Shown here piece after piece: positions 55,514 to 64,000 of a stretch of 64,000 bases of DNA (positions within the stretch are counted from its first letter, which is position 1; every line of letters starts with the position of its first letter). Both the position numbers and the translations under genes were made by a program. The notes beneath the pieces are model-generated. The model did not search any database. It saw only the letters and a list, made by a program, of their open reading frames with translations, and was not told the DNA's origin. The stretch is from Methylotenera mobilis JLW8 (GTDB taxonomy: Bacteria > Pseudomonadota > Gammaproteobacteria > Burkholderiales > Methylophilaceae), in assembly GCF_000023705.1 (NCBI RefSeq), contig NC_012968.1:992001-1056000 (forward strand), in the 5' to 3' direction.

Positions 55514-57700
55514 TTATGCAAGCTCGTTAGACAGTTTGTTTGCCTCAATTAATGCAGAGAATTGTGCCGCAGGGATAGGTTTTCCAAACAAGTAGCCTTG
55601 TCCTTCCATGCATTTTTTCTCAAGCAAATAGTGTCGCTGGTTTTCTGTTTCGATTCCTTCTGCAATGGTTTTTAATTTAAAACTGCGCGCTATATCTAAA
55701 GTGGCTCGTATTACGGAAGCATCTTGTTCTTGATCTAGCATGCCATGCACAAATGATTGGTCAATCTTGATGCGCGTTAATGGGTAGGTTTTGAGTAAAC
55801 TTAATGAGGCGTAGCCAGTGCCAAAGTCATCCATGGCAATACCAACCCCATAATTGTGCAACTGGCGGAGGCTGTTAAGCACTACGTCATCGTTGTCCGG
55901 TGCAATATTTTCTGTAACCTCTAACTCTAGTGCCTCCGGCGGCAAACCATGTCGATCTAGTGTTTCAATTACTTCAGTCACTATGTCGCCGACATGAAAC
56001 TGAGCCCCGAAAAGATTTACGCCCATGCGCATGTTAGGTGCGCCATTCCTGCGCCAATATGCAACTTGTGCGCATGCTTCATCCAGCACCCATGTCCCAA
56101 CAGTTGCGGCCAAAGTGCCACGCTCTAATGCTGGTAAGAAAGTAATTGGCGACAATATGCCTCTCTCGGGGTGGTGCCAGCGCAACAGGGCTTCTGCACC
56201 TGTGATCTCACCTGTGATTAAGTCTACCTGTGGTTGATAAAGAAGCAAGAATTCACCCTCATCGACAGCGCGGTGTAACTCCAAAGCGTAAAGACGACGC
56301 ACCACTGCATCTAGACGTAATGCTGTGACATATAGAAAAGCCTGTCCACGACCAATACTTTTCGCTTTAAATAAGGCTAAATCTGCGTTACTGATTAGCT
56401 CTAATGCTTCATGTGCTTGGTCAGGGGCAATGGCTACACCGCAACTGGCGGCAACCCGTACTTCCTGCCCATTGACGCTGATGGGCATCGCGATCGTTGC
56501 AACAGCTGCTTCTGCTAGTTGGATTGCTAGCCCAGGATTTGTCATTTGCGGCCACATGATTGCAAATTCGTCACCGCCAATTCTCGCGGCAACGCCTACG
56601 GTATTGACTAATTTAAGTAGTCGGTTTGATACTTCTTTAAGGATACTATCTCCTACTGCATCGCCTAGGGTGTCGTTAACGTCTTTAAAACCATCAAGGT
56701 CAATCATCAGCACGGTCATCGGTGATGGTGTAATCATTGCTGACTCTACTGCCCTGTAAAAACTACCACGATTTACCAGCCCTGTTAGCGGGTCAATATT
56801 TGCTTGCTGATGAAGCTCAATTTCCTCAAGGCGTTGTGCAGTAATATCTTTAAGTACGGCTTCAAACTTAATATTGCCTGCGTCTTTCCAGCTGAATAGT
56901 GAGAAACCTAGAATGAACTGAGTGCCGTCTTTACGAAGCCCATTTATCTCTGAGGGAATAACCAAATCGTTTAAGGAGCCTGCTGAAATTGCTTTGTTGA
57001 TGATCTCTTGGAAGATAGAGCGTGCGCGCGCTGGCATTAATTGTTCAATGGGTTTACCAATGCCTTCTTCTAGGCTGTAGCCATGAGATTGTGCTGCGGC
57101 ATTGTTCCATGCAGTGATGCAAAGCGTCTGGTCAAACCACACGACAGGTGTGGTGGAATTGCCGGCGTACTCTTCAAAGTCTGGCCTAGACTGATTGCCG
57201 CTGATTTCAATACGGCGTAACTCCAATCTGTCTGAGGCCATTTTGGCAAGCTCCTCTAACCTTAACTGGTCGCTCGTAGAGAAGTCGGTATGAGGCTGGC
57301 TATCTGCAATGCAAAGTGCACCAAGCGCTAACCCCTCTGGGGAGCGTAGCGGGGCGCCTGCATAGAAGCGAAGATTTGTTTCACCTGTGACTAAAGGATT
57401 GTCGTGAAAACGCTCATCCAAGGTGGCGTCTGGCACGACCATTACACCTGATTGATTGATAGCGTGGGCGCAGAAAGAGACATCACGGCTCATATCAAAT
57501 TTGCCAGCGCCGACATGCGCTGCAAAGAAGACATGATCACTGCCTATCATATTGACTGCGGCTACAGGCATGCCAAACATGCGTGCTGCAATGTGAACAA
57601 CAGGGTCCAAATTGGGAATCAGGCATTCGTCGTCTAATCCATGATCTAATAAAGCACTTAGTCTCTCTGACTCGGTCGGTAGTATCGCCGGACATCTCAT
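55514..57700 (-). CDS. GAF-PAS-GGDEF-EAL cyclic-di-GMP signalling protein
   Basis: The 728-residue protein has no obvious membrane segment. Order: GAF (about 25-165; 'SFCAHAINQSG', 'DNPLVTGETNLRFYAGAPL'), PAS (about 175-295; 'AWNNAAAQSHGYSLEEG'), GGDEF (about 305-460), EAL (about 475-725). 'RIGGDEFAIMWP' is an intact diguanylate cyclase signature. 'GAEALLRWHHP' and 'MDDFGTGYASLSLLKTYP' are typical of active EAL phosphodiesterases. Both activities are thus possible and the net direction is unknown. The start ATG has AGGAGA six bases upstream. Cyclic-di-GMP usually controls motility versus attachment, relevant beside this flagellar locus. The GAF domain resembles that of the protein at 61371. 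Confidence 0.93.
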   Translation of the reverse strand: MRCPAILPTESERLSALLDHGLDDECLIPNLDPVVHIAARMFGMPVAAVNMIGSDHVFFAAHVGAGKFDMSRDVSFCAHAINQSGVMVVPDATLDERFHDNPLVTGETNLRFYAGAPLRSPEGLALGALCIADSQPHTDFSTSDQLRLEELAKMASDRLELRRIEISGNQSRPDFEEYAGNSTTPVVWFDQTLCITAWNNAAAQSHGYSLEEGIGKPIEQLMPARARSIFQEIINKAISAGSLNDLVIPSEINGLRKDGTQFILGFSLFSWKDAGNIKFEAVLKDITAQRLEEIELHQQANIDPLTGLVNRGSFYRAVESAMITPSPMTVLMIDLDGFKDVNDTLGDAVGDSILKEVSNRLLKLVNTVGVAARIGGDEFAIMWPQMTNPGLAIQLAEAAVATIAMPISVNGQEVRVAASCGVAIAPDQAHEALELISNADLALFKAKSIGRGQAFLYVTALRLDAVVRRLYALELHRAVDEGEFLLLYQPQVDLITGEITGAEALLRWHHPERGILSPITFLPALERGTLAATVGTWVLDEACAQVAYWRRNGAPNMRMGVNLFGAQFHVGDIVTEVIETLDRHGLPPEALELEVTENIAPDNDDVVLNSLRQLHNYGVGIAMDDFGTGYASLSLLKTYPLTRIKIDQSFVHGMLDQEQDASVIRATLDIARSFKLKTIAEGIETENQRHYLLEKKCMEGQGYLFGKPIPAAQFSALIEANKLSNELA

Positions 57701-57877
57701 CCAAGGTCTCCTTTATTTTTATTTGTAGCCAGAGTGGTTTTTTATTTCTAGCATGGAGCAGAACACTATTGATTCTATTAATATATTTTGAAAATTGCAA
57801 TCAGATTTATAAGTAACTCTTCTATATGATTAAGCTTTAAATGGATGGGCCTGTGTTGGCGTGTAGTAGTTTGTTTT

Positions 57878-58771
57878 CTATCCTTCAAATGAGGCTGAGC
57901 GTGCTGTTTGGAAGAATGCTTTTAAATAGTCGATATTCAGATCGTCTTCGCGAGAACCTAGAAAAATTTGTTTTGCAATACCTTGCTTGCCTAGCTTTAC
58001 CGGGGTAATAGCTATTTCATGTGCATACTTTTCTACGAGCCATCGTGGCAGGGCGGCAACTCCACGGTTTGAGGCAACCATTTGCAGCATGATGTCGGTA
58101 GTTTCAATCGTTTTGTGGTGTTTTGGATGGATGCCGGCAGGTTGGAGAAACTGATTGTAAATGTCTAATCGATTAATCTCTACCGGATAGGTTATCAGTG
58201 TTTCATGGCTTAATTGCTCGGGTTCTACATGGTTTTGCGTGGCCAAATGATGGTTGCAGCTAACGACCAATACTTGCTCATAATCAAAGACAGGCTCGAA
58301 ATGTAGCCCAGGTCTATACAATGGGTCTGGCGTGACCAGTATCTCAATTTCATAACCAAATAGTGCACCTATGCCGCCAAATTGAAACTTCTGTTTGACA
58401 TCTACATCTACGTCTGGCCACTCCTCTAGGTAGGGGGACACCACTTTCAGCAACCATTGATAGCAGGGGTGGCACTCCATGCCAATACGTAGTGTACCGC
58501 GTTCGCCTTGAGCAAATTGCCGCAATTGTTCTTCCGCTAGCGATAGTTGCGGTAATACTCTGTTAGCCACAGCCAGTAAATATTCTCCGGCTTGGGTTGG
58601 TCGTAAGGTGCGCCCTTCGCGTAACCAAATGGCTGTTTCTAGCTGTTGCTCTAGTTTTTTTATTGAATGGCTTAGTGCTGACTGTGTTAAGCACAAAGTA
58701 TTGGCTGCTGCAGTCAGTGAGCCTTGTCGATCAACCTCACGAATAATGGCTAAATGGATACGTTCTAACAT
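57878..58771 (-). CDS. metR: LysR-family regulator MetR
   Basis: MetR activates methionine genes with homocysteine as co-effector. The 297 residues show the LysR helix-turn-helix 'GSLTAAANTLCLTQSALSHSIKKLE' (recognisable by LTQSALSHSIKKLE) and an effector domain with 'MECHPCYQWLLKVVSPYLEE' and 'HETLITYPVEINRLDIYNQF', both very close in pattern to E. coli MetR ('IECHSCIQWL', 'ETLLIYPV'). It is divergent from metE, its classic target, across 100 bases. The start gives a normal LysR length. Confidence 0.93.
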   Translation of the reverse strand: MLERIHLAIIREVDRQGSLTAAANTLCLTQSALSHSIKKLEQQLETAIWLREGRTLRPTQAGEYLLAVANRVLPQLSLAEEQLRQFAQGERGTLRIGMECHPCYQWLLKVVSPYLEEWPDVDVDVKQKFQFGGIGALFGYEIEILVTPDPLYRPGLHFEPVFDYEQVLVVSCNHHLATQNHVEPEQLSHETLITYPVEINRLDIYNQFLQPAGIHPKHHKTIETTDIMLQMVASNRGVAALPRWLVEKYAHEIAITPVKLGKQGIAKQIFLGSREDDLNIDYLKAFFQTARSASFEG

Positions 58772-58874
58772 CTTATGTATGAATAAAATTAATTAATTAT
58801 TGAAATATTACCATTTTACTTCATAGATTTCTCTTTATAAAATTCAGCATCTTTTAAAAATGATGGGAATTATG
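58772..58874. promoter_or_regulatory. Divergent metR/metE control region
   Basis: This short AT-rich region must hold both promoters and the MetR sites. Half-site-like TGAA (58801-58804) and TTCA (58820-58823) are 15 bases apart and do not match the TGAA-N5-TTCA consensus, so no firm operator can be named. No SAM or cobalamin riboswitch is recognisable. Confidence 0.4.
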
Positions 58875-61160
58875 ATGGTATCTACACACAATCTTGGTTT
58901 TTCGCGGATAGGTGCGAAACGAGAGCTTAAATTTGCGTTGGAGTCTTACTGGAAAGGGCAATCAACATGTGAAGAATTGAAATCATGTGGAAAAGAGCTG
59001 CGTCAGCGTCACTGGCGTTTGCAATCAACGTTGGATTTGGTACCCGTAGGTGACTTTTCTTTTTATGATCAGGTGTTGGACATGTCTTTTACGCTCGGTA
59101 ATTTACCTGAGCGTGTAAGAGGCTTTCATGGTGACCCACTAGATAATTACTTCCGTGTTGCACGTGGTCGCTCTGCACAATCTAATCATGCGTATTGCTG
59201 TGGCGATATTGCCGCTGGGGAAATGACTAAGTGGTTTGATACTAATTATCACTATATTGTGCCTGAGTTCACAGCGGCAACTAAATTCAAATTGGATTCC
59301 ACCCGTTTGCTCGAGCAATTAATTGAGGCCAAGAAGCTAGGTGTTAAAGCTAAGCCAGTGATAATTGGTCCTTTGACTTATCTTGCAATTGGTAAGACCA
59401 AAGATGGTTCGGACAAGCTGGATTTACTGCCACAACTAGTGCAAGTCTATACTAATCTGCTGGAAGATTTGGCAGAGCAAGAGGTTGAGTGGGTGCAGAT
59501 TGATGAGCCTATATTGGTGACTGAGCTGGATGCTAATTGGCAACATGCATTTAAGTTGGCATACCATCAATTGAAGGCCAGCCGCGTTAAATTATTGTTG
59601 GCAACATATTTTGGTCAATTAGCTGATAATCAGTATTTGGCTGCTAATCTACCGGTAGCAGGTTTGCATGTAGATGCTATTAATAGTCGTCACGAAGTAT
59701 TACCTTTGATTGGCATGCTCCCTTCTCACATGGTGCTTTCCATTGGTGTGATCAATGGCCGTAATATTTGGAAGACGGATCTGACGGCTACACTTGATTG
59801 GTTAGAGCCGTTGGCTGAGCGTTTGATGGATCGTTTATGGATTGCGCCTTCTTGCTCTTTGCTGCATGTTCCGGTAGATCTCGACAGTGAAGAAAACATA
59901 GATAGCGACATTAAGTCTTGGTTGGCATTCGCGCAACAAAAGTTGGAAGAACTACATATTTTATCTATCGCCTTAAATCAAGGCCGCGAGGCAGTTAGAG
60001 AGCAATTGGCAAGCAATCATGTAGCAATTGAAGATCGCAGTCATTCAGCGCGCGTGCATAATCCTGCAGTCAGAGAAGCGTTGGGCAAGCTAACGCCGAA
60101 ACTTGGTCAGCGTCAGAATGTGTACGCACAGCGGGCTAGAAAACAAGCGGCATTGCTCAATTTACCTAAGTATCCAACTACTACCATAGGCTCTTTTCCG
60201 CAGACTGCAGAAATCCGTCTGGCACGTAGCCAATTTAAATCTAGAGAACTTGATTACTCTGGTTATCAGCTAGCGATGAAAGCAGAAATTGAACGTAGCG
60301 TGAGGGAGCAGGAAGCGCTAGGATTGGACGTGCTAGTGCATGGTGAAGCTGAACGTAATGATATGGTTGAATACTTTGGTGAGAAACTAGAAGGCTACGC
60401 ATTTAGTCAATTTGGCTGGGTACAGTCTTATGGTTCAAGATGTGTTAAACCACCGATTTTGTTTGGTGATATTAGCCGTCCGCAAGCTATGACAGTCTCG
60501 TGGATTAAGTATGCCCAGTCATTGACTAGTAAGCCAATGAAGGGCATGTTGACAGGCCCTGTGACTATCCTTAACTGGTCTTTTGTTCGCGATGATCAGC
60601 CTCGCGCAGTAAGTTGCTATCAGTTGGCACTGGCGATTCGCGAGGAGGTGCTGGACTTAGAAAAAGCAGGCATCAATATTATTCAGATTGACGAAGCAGC
60701 ATTGCGTGAAGGTTTGCCGTTACGTAAATCACAGTGGAAAGAGTATTTGAATTGGGCGGTGGAATCATATCGCATTGCTGCTAATGGAGTGAAAGATGAA
60801 ACACAGATACATACGCATATGTGTTATTCAGAGTTCAACGACATCATTGCGGCGATTGCTGAGATGGATGCAGATGTGATTACGATAGAGACTTCTCGCT
60901 CCGATATGGAGTTATTAGACGCTTTTGACAATTTCAACTACCCGAATGAAATCGGGCCAGGTGTATATGATATTCATTCGCCTAATATTCCGACGCAAGA
61001 ACATATTATTCAATTAATGCAGAAAGCTGCTGAACGCGTGCCTGCTGAGCGTTTATGGGTAAACCCTGATTGTGGTTTGAAAACACGGCAATGGGAAGAA
61101 GTTTTGCCTGCATTGACTAATATGGTTGCCGCCGCCAAAAAGCTACGCGCCACGGCTTAA
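58875..61160 (+). CDS. metE: Cobalamin-independent methionine synthase
   Basis: MetE transfers a methyl group from methyltetrahydrofolate (polyglutamate) to homocysteine without B12. The roughly 761 residues match the E. coli length (753). The N-terminus '[20 protein letters not shown]', substrate-binding '[11 protein letters not shown]' and the zinc ligands in '[12 protein letters not shown]' plus Cys in 'NPDCGLKTR' are all present. Four ATGs in the first six codons are possible starts (58860, 58863, 58872, 58875). The last is preferred because GGGA lies six bases upstream and spacing to LGF fits the family. Likely activated by MetR. Confidence 0.97.
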   Translation: MVSTHNLGFSRIGAKRELKFALESYWKGQSTCEELKSCGKELRQRHWRLQSTLDLVPVGDFSFYDQVLDMSFTLGNLPERVRGFHGDPLDNYFRVARGRSAQSNHAYCCGDIAAGEMTKWFDTNYHYIVPEFTAATKFKLDSTRLLEQLIEAKKLGVKAKPVIIGPLTYLAIGKTKDGSDKLDLLPQLVQVYTNLLEDLAEQEVEWVQIDEPILVTELDANWQHAFKLAYHQLKASRVKLLLATYFGQLADNQYLAANLPVAGLHVDAINSRHEVLPLIGMLPSHMVLSIGVINGRNIWKTDLTATLDWLEPLAERLMDRLWIAPSCSLLHVPVDLDSEENIDSDIKSWLAFAQQKLEELHILSIALNQGREAVREQLASNHVAIEDRSHSARVHNPAVREALGKLTPKLGQRQNVYAQRARKQAALLNLPKYPTTTIGSFPQTAEIRLARSQFKSRELDYSGYQLAMKAEIERSVREQEALGLDVLVHGEAERNDMVEYFGEKLEGYAFSQFGWVQSYGSRCVKPPILFGDISRPQAMTVSWIKYAQSLTSKPMKGMLTGPVTILNWSFVRDDQPRAVSCYQLALAIREEVLDLEKAGINIIQIDEAALREGLPLRKSQWKEYLNWAVESYRIAANGVKDETQIHTHMCYSEFNDIIAAIAEMDADVITIETSRSDMELLDAFDNFNYPNEIGPGVYDIHSPNIPTQEHIIQLMQKAAERVPAERLWVNPDCGLKTRQWEEVLPALTNMVAAAKKLRATA

Positions 61161-61216
61161 GATTAACCGTTGCTGTAAGTAGTAGCGGCACGGCGTTACT
61201 TACGGCGATAGTTCAT

Positions 61217-61246
61217 AAAGCCGCCCAGTGAGGATTGGGCGGCTTT
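61217..61246 (+). terminator. Terminator hairpin after metE
   Basis: A perfect 11-bp stem, AAAGCCGCCCA (61217-61227) with TGGGCGGCTTT (61236-61246), has an 8-base loop; GCTTTAGG follows. The strong GC stem could stop transcription from both sides. Confidence 0.78.
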
Positions 61247-61370
61247 GCTTTAGGTTGCTATCTTTATAATTTAGCAGAGAAAATAGTAATCAATAAAAAA
61301 ATAGGCCAAGTAATTAGTGGGGTAATAGCTAATTCCTGCCTTAGTTTAGTTAGCTTGATCAGCATTAAAT

Positions 61371-63584
61371 TTAATCGTGAAAACAGTATCTGTTTCTACC
61401 GGCGCCCTTAGCCTCATACATTGCCTTGTCTGCGTGTTTCATTAACTCATCTGCTTTAGTTGGTTTTTCGTGCTTGCTCACTGCAATTCCAATGCTTGTG
61501 CTCATCATAATCTCATGCCCGTTAATTAGAATCGGTTCCTTAAAGCTCGCTATGATTTTTTGTGCCACAAGCTCTGCATCTTCAGTGTGTGAGATTTCTG
61601 AAAGGACAATAACAAACTCGTCACCACCATGCCTTGAAACCGTGTCAATAGAGCGCACACACTTTAGCAGTCGATTGGCTACCTCTTTTAGCAACATATC
61701 TCCTACGTCGTGGCCTAATGAGTCATTGATATTCTTAAAATGATCTAAATCAAGAAACATCAGGGCCATTGCTCGATAGAAGCGCTCAGTTTGCATCAAA
61801 GCATGGTGTAATCTGCTTAATAGCATTCTGCGGTTAGGCAAATTAGTCAGCGGGTCGTGATACGCAAACTGCTCTGCTTCCTCATGTTGGTATTTACGTT
61901 CGGTAATGTCTTCAATTTGTGCAATTAAATATTTAGGCGTGCGGTCCTGATCTCTAGAAATACTCACTGATAACTGAACCCATACAATTCTTTTATCTTT
62001 GTGGATGTAGCGTTTTTGTGTTTGATATGTGCTAATTTTATCTTCAATCAACTGGCTAACACGCTCTAAGTCAGCCTCTAAATCATCAGGGAACGTGATT
62101 TCCTGGAACGTGAGCTGCATCAGCTCCTCACTACTATAGCCAACAATATTGCACAAAGCTTGATTGACTCGAGTGAATCTACCCTCTAGTGACACAATAG
62201 CCATGCCAATCGGAGCGTACTCAATAATGTCATTAAAACTTTTTTCTCTGGTTTTCAATGCATTCTCAACCGTCTTTTGTGAGGTAATATCTTGAAACGC
62301 GCCAATCAGGCTAGTCGCCTTGCCGTCACGCATGATGGCTGAGCCTTGGGTACGCACCCAAATGTGCTTGCCTTTGGCTGTGGTGAACGGTAACTCCATA
62401 TCCCATGGCATACCTGTCTGGGTTGCTTGATCAATCGTAGCTTCCAGCTCGCGCCGGGATTCTGGTGGATAAAACGTCATGGCCTGTTCAAGTGACGGTA
62501 ATTGTGGGGGATCTAGCTCATGGATGCGAAATACCTCTGTCGTCCAATGTTTAATCTGCATGCTGGCAATATCAAACTCCCATCCGCCGACTTTCGCTAA
62601 CTCTCCGGTACGCTCCAATATTCCGGCCATATAACTTGTTTCTTGTTCCGCTTGCTTGCGCAGGCTAATGTCATGCGCAACACCGAGATAGCCAAATAAT
62701 TCACCTGTGTTGTCGTACATTGGGGTGACAGTTAAGCTGACAGGTAACGATGTGCCATTTTTGCGAATATACGTCCACTCACGAGTTTCAGATTTTCTTT
62801 GTAACGCTTGGGATATAAAAACATAAAAACTGGTTTCTATCGGTTTATTTAAAATGTGACTCAGCTCATGAGCGCGTTGATGCATTTCTTTTACATCATG
62901 AAATATAGCCGGTGTTTTTAGGCCAACCACTTCATCTGCTGTATAACCTAGCATGCTTTCAGAGCCCCGACTAAAGCTAGTAATTAATCCATTAAGATCG
63001 GTTGAAATGATTGATTCGTCTGTACTAGATAGTAGCGTGTTCAGAAACGTTGTTTTATCAAATAGCGCTGCACTCATTTCTTGCAGTTTCTGGTACTGGA
63101 TGCGCGCTTCGATTAATGCTTCTACTAAGCGACCAAGTTTCTTAAGTGAGTGGCGCTGTTCTTCAGATAACTCGCGCGCCTTTTGGTCTATCACACAGAG
63201 CGTCCCAAGCGCATAATTGACGCTACTAACGAGTGGAATCCCAGCATAAAAACGTATATTAGGATTGCCAGTTACTAAAGGGTTGTCGATAAATCTATCG
63301 TCATCTAAAGCATTGGGTATTTCAAATATGTCATTTCCTAGAATGGCGTGCCCGCAAAATGAAATTTCTCTAGGGGTTTCAGTAGCGGTTAATCCAACTT
63401 TGCTCTTGAACCATTGGCGACTTTCATCAAGCAGCGTAATGATAGCAATCGGTGTTTTGCAGATTTCTGATGCAAGAGTAGCTAGATCATCGAAGCTTTG
63501 TTCTGGTAAAGAATCGAGAATGTTGAGATTCTTGAGAAACTCAAGACGACTAACTTCGTTGTGTGGGAGGCTAGGAGTTTTCAA
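61371..63584 (-). CDS. GAF-multi-PAS-GGDEF diguanylate cyclase
   Basis: The 737-residue protein appears soluble. A GAF domain (about 25-165; 'SFCGHAILGND', 'DNPLVTGNPNIRFYAGIPL') is followed by three PAS/PAC units (about 185-310, 320-440, 450-565) and a GGDEF domain with 'SRHGGDEFVIVLSE' and 'LFLDLDHFKNINDSLGHDVG'-like text, here 'MFLDLDHFKNINDSLGHDVG'. The signature is intact, so c-di-GMP synthesis is likely; no EAL domain is present. Its GAF domain is a near relative of that in the 55514 protein. Input signals are unknown. It ends 124 bases from the metE terminator hairpin. Confidence 0.93.
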   Translation of the reverse strand: MKTPSLPHNEVSRLEFLKNLNILDSLPEQSFDDLATLASEICKTPIAIITLLDESRQWFKSKVGLTATETPREISFCGHAILGNDIFEIPNALDDDRFIDNPLVTGNPNIRFYAGIPLVSSVNYALGTLCVIDQKARELSEEQRHSLKKLGRLVEALIEARIQYQKLQEMSAALFDKTTFLNTLLSSTDESIISTDLNGLITSFSRGSESMLGYTADEVVGLKTPAIFHDVKEMHQRAHELSHILNKPIETSFYVFISQALQRKSETREWTYIRKNGTSLPVSLTVTPMYDNTGELFGYLGVAHDISLRKQAEQETSYMAGILERTGELAKVGGWEFDIASMQIKHWTTEVFRIHELDPPQLPSLEQAMTFYPPESRRELEATIDQATQTGMPWDMELPFTTAKGKHIWVRTQGSAIMRDGKATSLIGAFQDITSQKTVENALKTREKSFNDIIEYAPIGMAIVSLEGRFTRVNQALCNIVGYSSEELMQLTFQEITFPDDLEADLERVSQLIEDKISTYQTQKRYIHKDKRIVWVQLSVSISRDQDRTPKYLIAQIEDITERKYQHEEAEQFAYHDPLTNLPNRRMLLSRLHHALMQTERFYRAMALMFLDLDHFKNINDSLGHDVGDMLLKEVANRLLKCVRSIDTVSRHGGDEFVIVLSEISHTEDAELVAQKIIASFKEPILINGHEIMMSTSIGIAVSKHEKPTKADELMKHADKAMYEAKGAGRNRYCFHD

Positions 63585-63886
63585 GTTATCGTAGCTTCTA
63601 ATGTATGTGATTAAATCAATGAATAAATCTCATTTTCATCTTACCTAAAATATTTATTGATTGCCAATCGTAAATATTACTTTAATTTTTCCAGGTGATT
63701 AAATGTGTGCTAACTATTTGTTTTGTAGTTAAATTTATCTTTTATTCAACTTTGTTTTAAAGTGAGGTGTCTAGATAATACAGTGATAAATCATCTCAAA
63801 AACTATCTCAAATTGAGTGAAAGCTGGATGTTTTGTTTTAAGCTGGGTCATGTGTTTGCTTGTTCTAAGCATTTGCAAGTCATTTA
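63585..63886. other. AT-rich gap with no gene recognised
   Basis: This is most of the 363-base intergenic region between the diguanylate cyclase gene (leftward) and the ppnP-like gene (rightward). It must contain the promoter of the leftward gene, but none could be fixed. No ORF with coding character is seen. Confidence 0.55.
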
Positions 63887-63915
63887 TTGGTTTGGCAAGC
63901 CTTTTCTGCGATAAT
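63887..63915 (+). promoter_or_regulatory. Sigma-70-type promoter of the ppnP-like gene
   Basis: TTGGTT at 63887-63892, a 17-base spacer, then GATAAT at 63910-63915. The predicted start is near 63922, about 26 bases before the ATG. Confidence 0.65.
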
Positions 63916-63947
63916 AGTGTTTTGATTTTTTCTGAAAGCTAAAGCAA

Positions 63948-64000
63948 ATGGCGCAATTTGATAATGTCAGTGTTAAAAAGAAAGCTAACGTTTATTTTGA
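63948..64000 (+). CDS. ppnP: Pyrimidine/purine nucleoside phosphorylase-like (PpnP, DUF1255), 3' partial
   Basis: Only 17 codons are inside the window: 'MAQFDNVSVKKKANVYF'. This closely resembles the N-terminus of the small cupin-fold nucleoside phosphorylase PpnP (YaiE, DUF1255), whose betaproteobacterial members often start with a QFDNVxVxKKANVYFDG pattern. PpnP cleaves nucleosides with phosphate. A good promoter precedes it. Because most of the gene is outside, the assignment rests on this short stretch. Confidence 0.6.
   Translation, partial: MAQFDNVSVKKKANVYF

Noticed and set aside
58801-58823. TGAA and TTCA as a MetR box
   Set aside because: The half-sites are 15 bases apart instead of the 5 of the MetR consensus.

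Overview
The window reads as a chromosomal segment of a motile betaproteobacterium. The gene styles and arrangements (a TPR/OGT-rich flagellin glycosylation cluster, flgA-flgM-flgN divergent from flgBCDEFGHIJKL, ratA-rnfH divergent from smpB-ssrA, guaB-guaA with a GreB-like gene) fit Methylophilaceae such as Methylotenera. That family call rests on recall of gene styles, because no methylotrophy gene lies in the window. No insertion sequence, integrase, CRISPR array or tRNA gene was seen; the only structural RNA is tmRNA.

Region 1 (1-14311) is one co-oriented run of nine genes that ends just upstream of flagellin. It encodes two SPINDLY/OGT-type (GT41) glycosyltransferases, a GT61/TagB-like double transferase, a SAM methyltransferase, an asparagine-synthase-like amidotransferase, a TagD-like cytidylyltransferase and the FdtA/FdtB/FdtC set for a dTDP-3-acetamido-3,6-dideoxyhexose. 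The most striking observation is a homologous TPR-like cassette of about 115 residues in four of these otherwise unrelated enzymes. It suggests a shared docking module for a multi-enzyme flagellin-glycosylation complex.

Region 2 (14312-31635) is the flagellar filament, basal-body and export block. It holds fliC behind two sigma-28-type promoters, then flaG, fliD, fliS, fliT, a FliK-like gene and a stand-alone FlhB C-domain (FlhX-type) gene. A convergent fliE follows, and then the long run fliFGHIJKLMNOPQR.

Region 3 (31667-44391) is the rod, hook and ring operon on the minus strand (flgBCDEFGHIJKL), divergent from flgA-flgM-flgN. Sigma-28-like sites precede flgA, flgM and flgK. Together with FlgM (anti-sigma-28) they outline the late-gene control circuit.

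Region 4 (44527-55064) is housekeeping: recQ, a YbiT-type ABC-F ATPase, a nitroreductase, a GreB-like factor, guaA and guaB on the minus strand; a DUF4124 protein; rnfH and ratA; then smpB and the tmRNA gene ssrA, whose tag reads ANDETYSLAA.

Region 5 (55065-64000) holds two GAF/PAS/GGDEF signalling proteins (one with an EAL domain) on either side of the divergent metR/metE pair, and the start of a ppnP-like nucleoside phosphorylase gene at the right edge.
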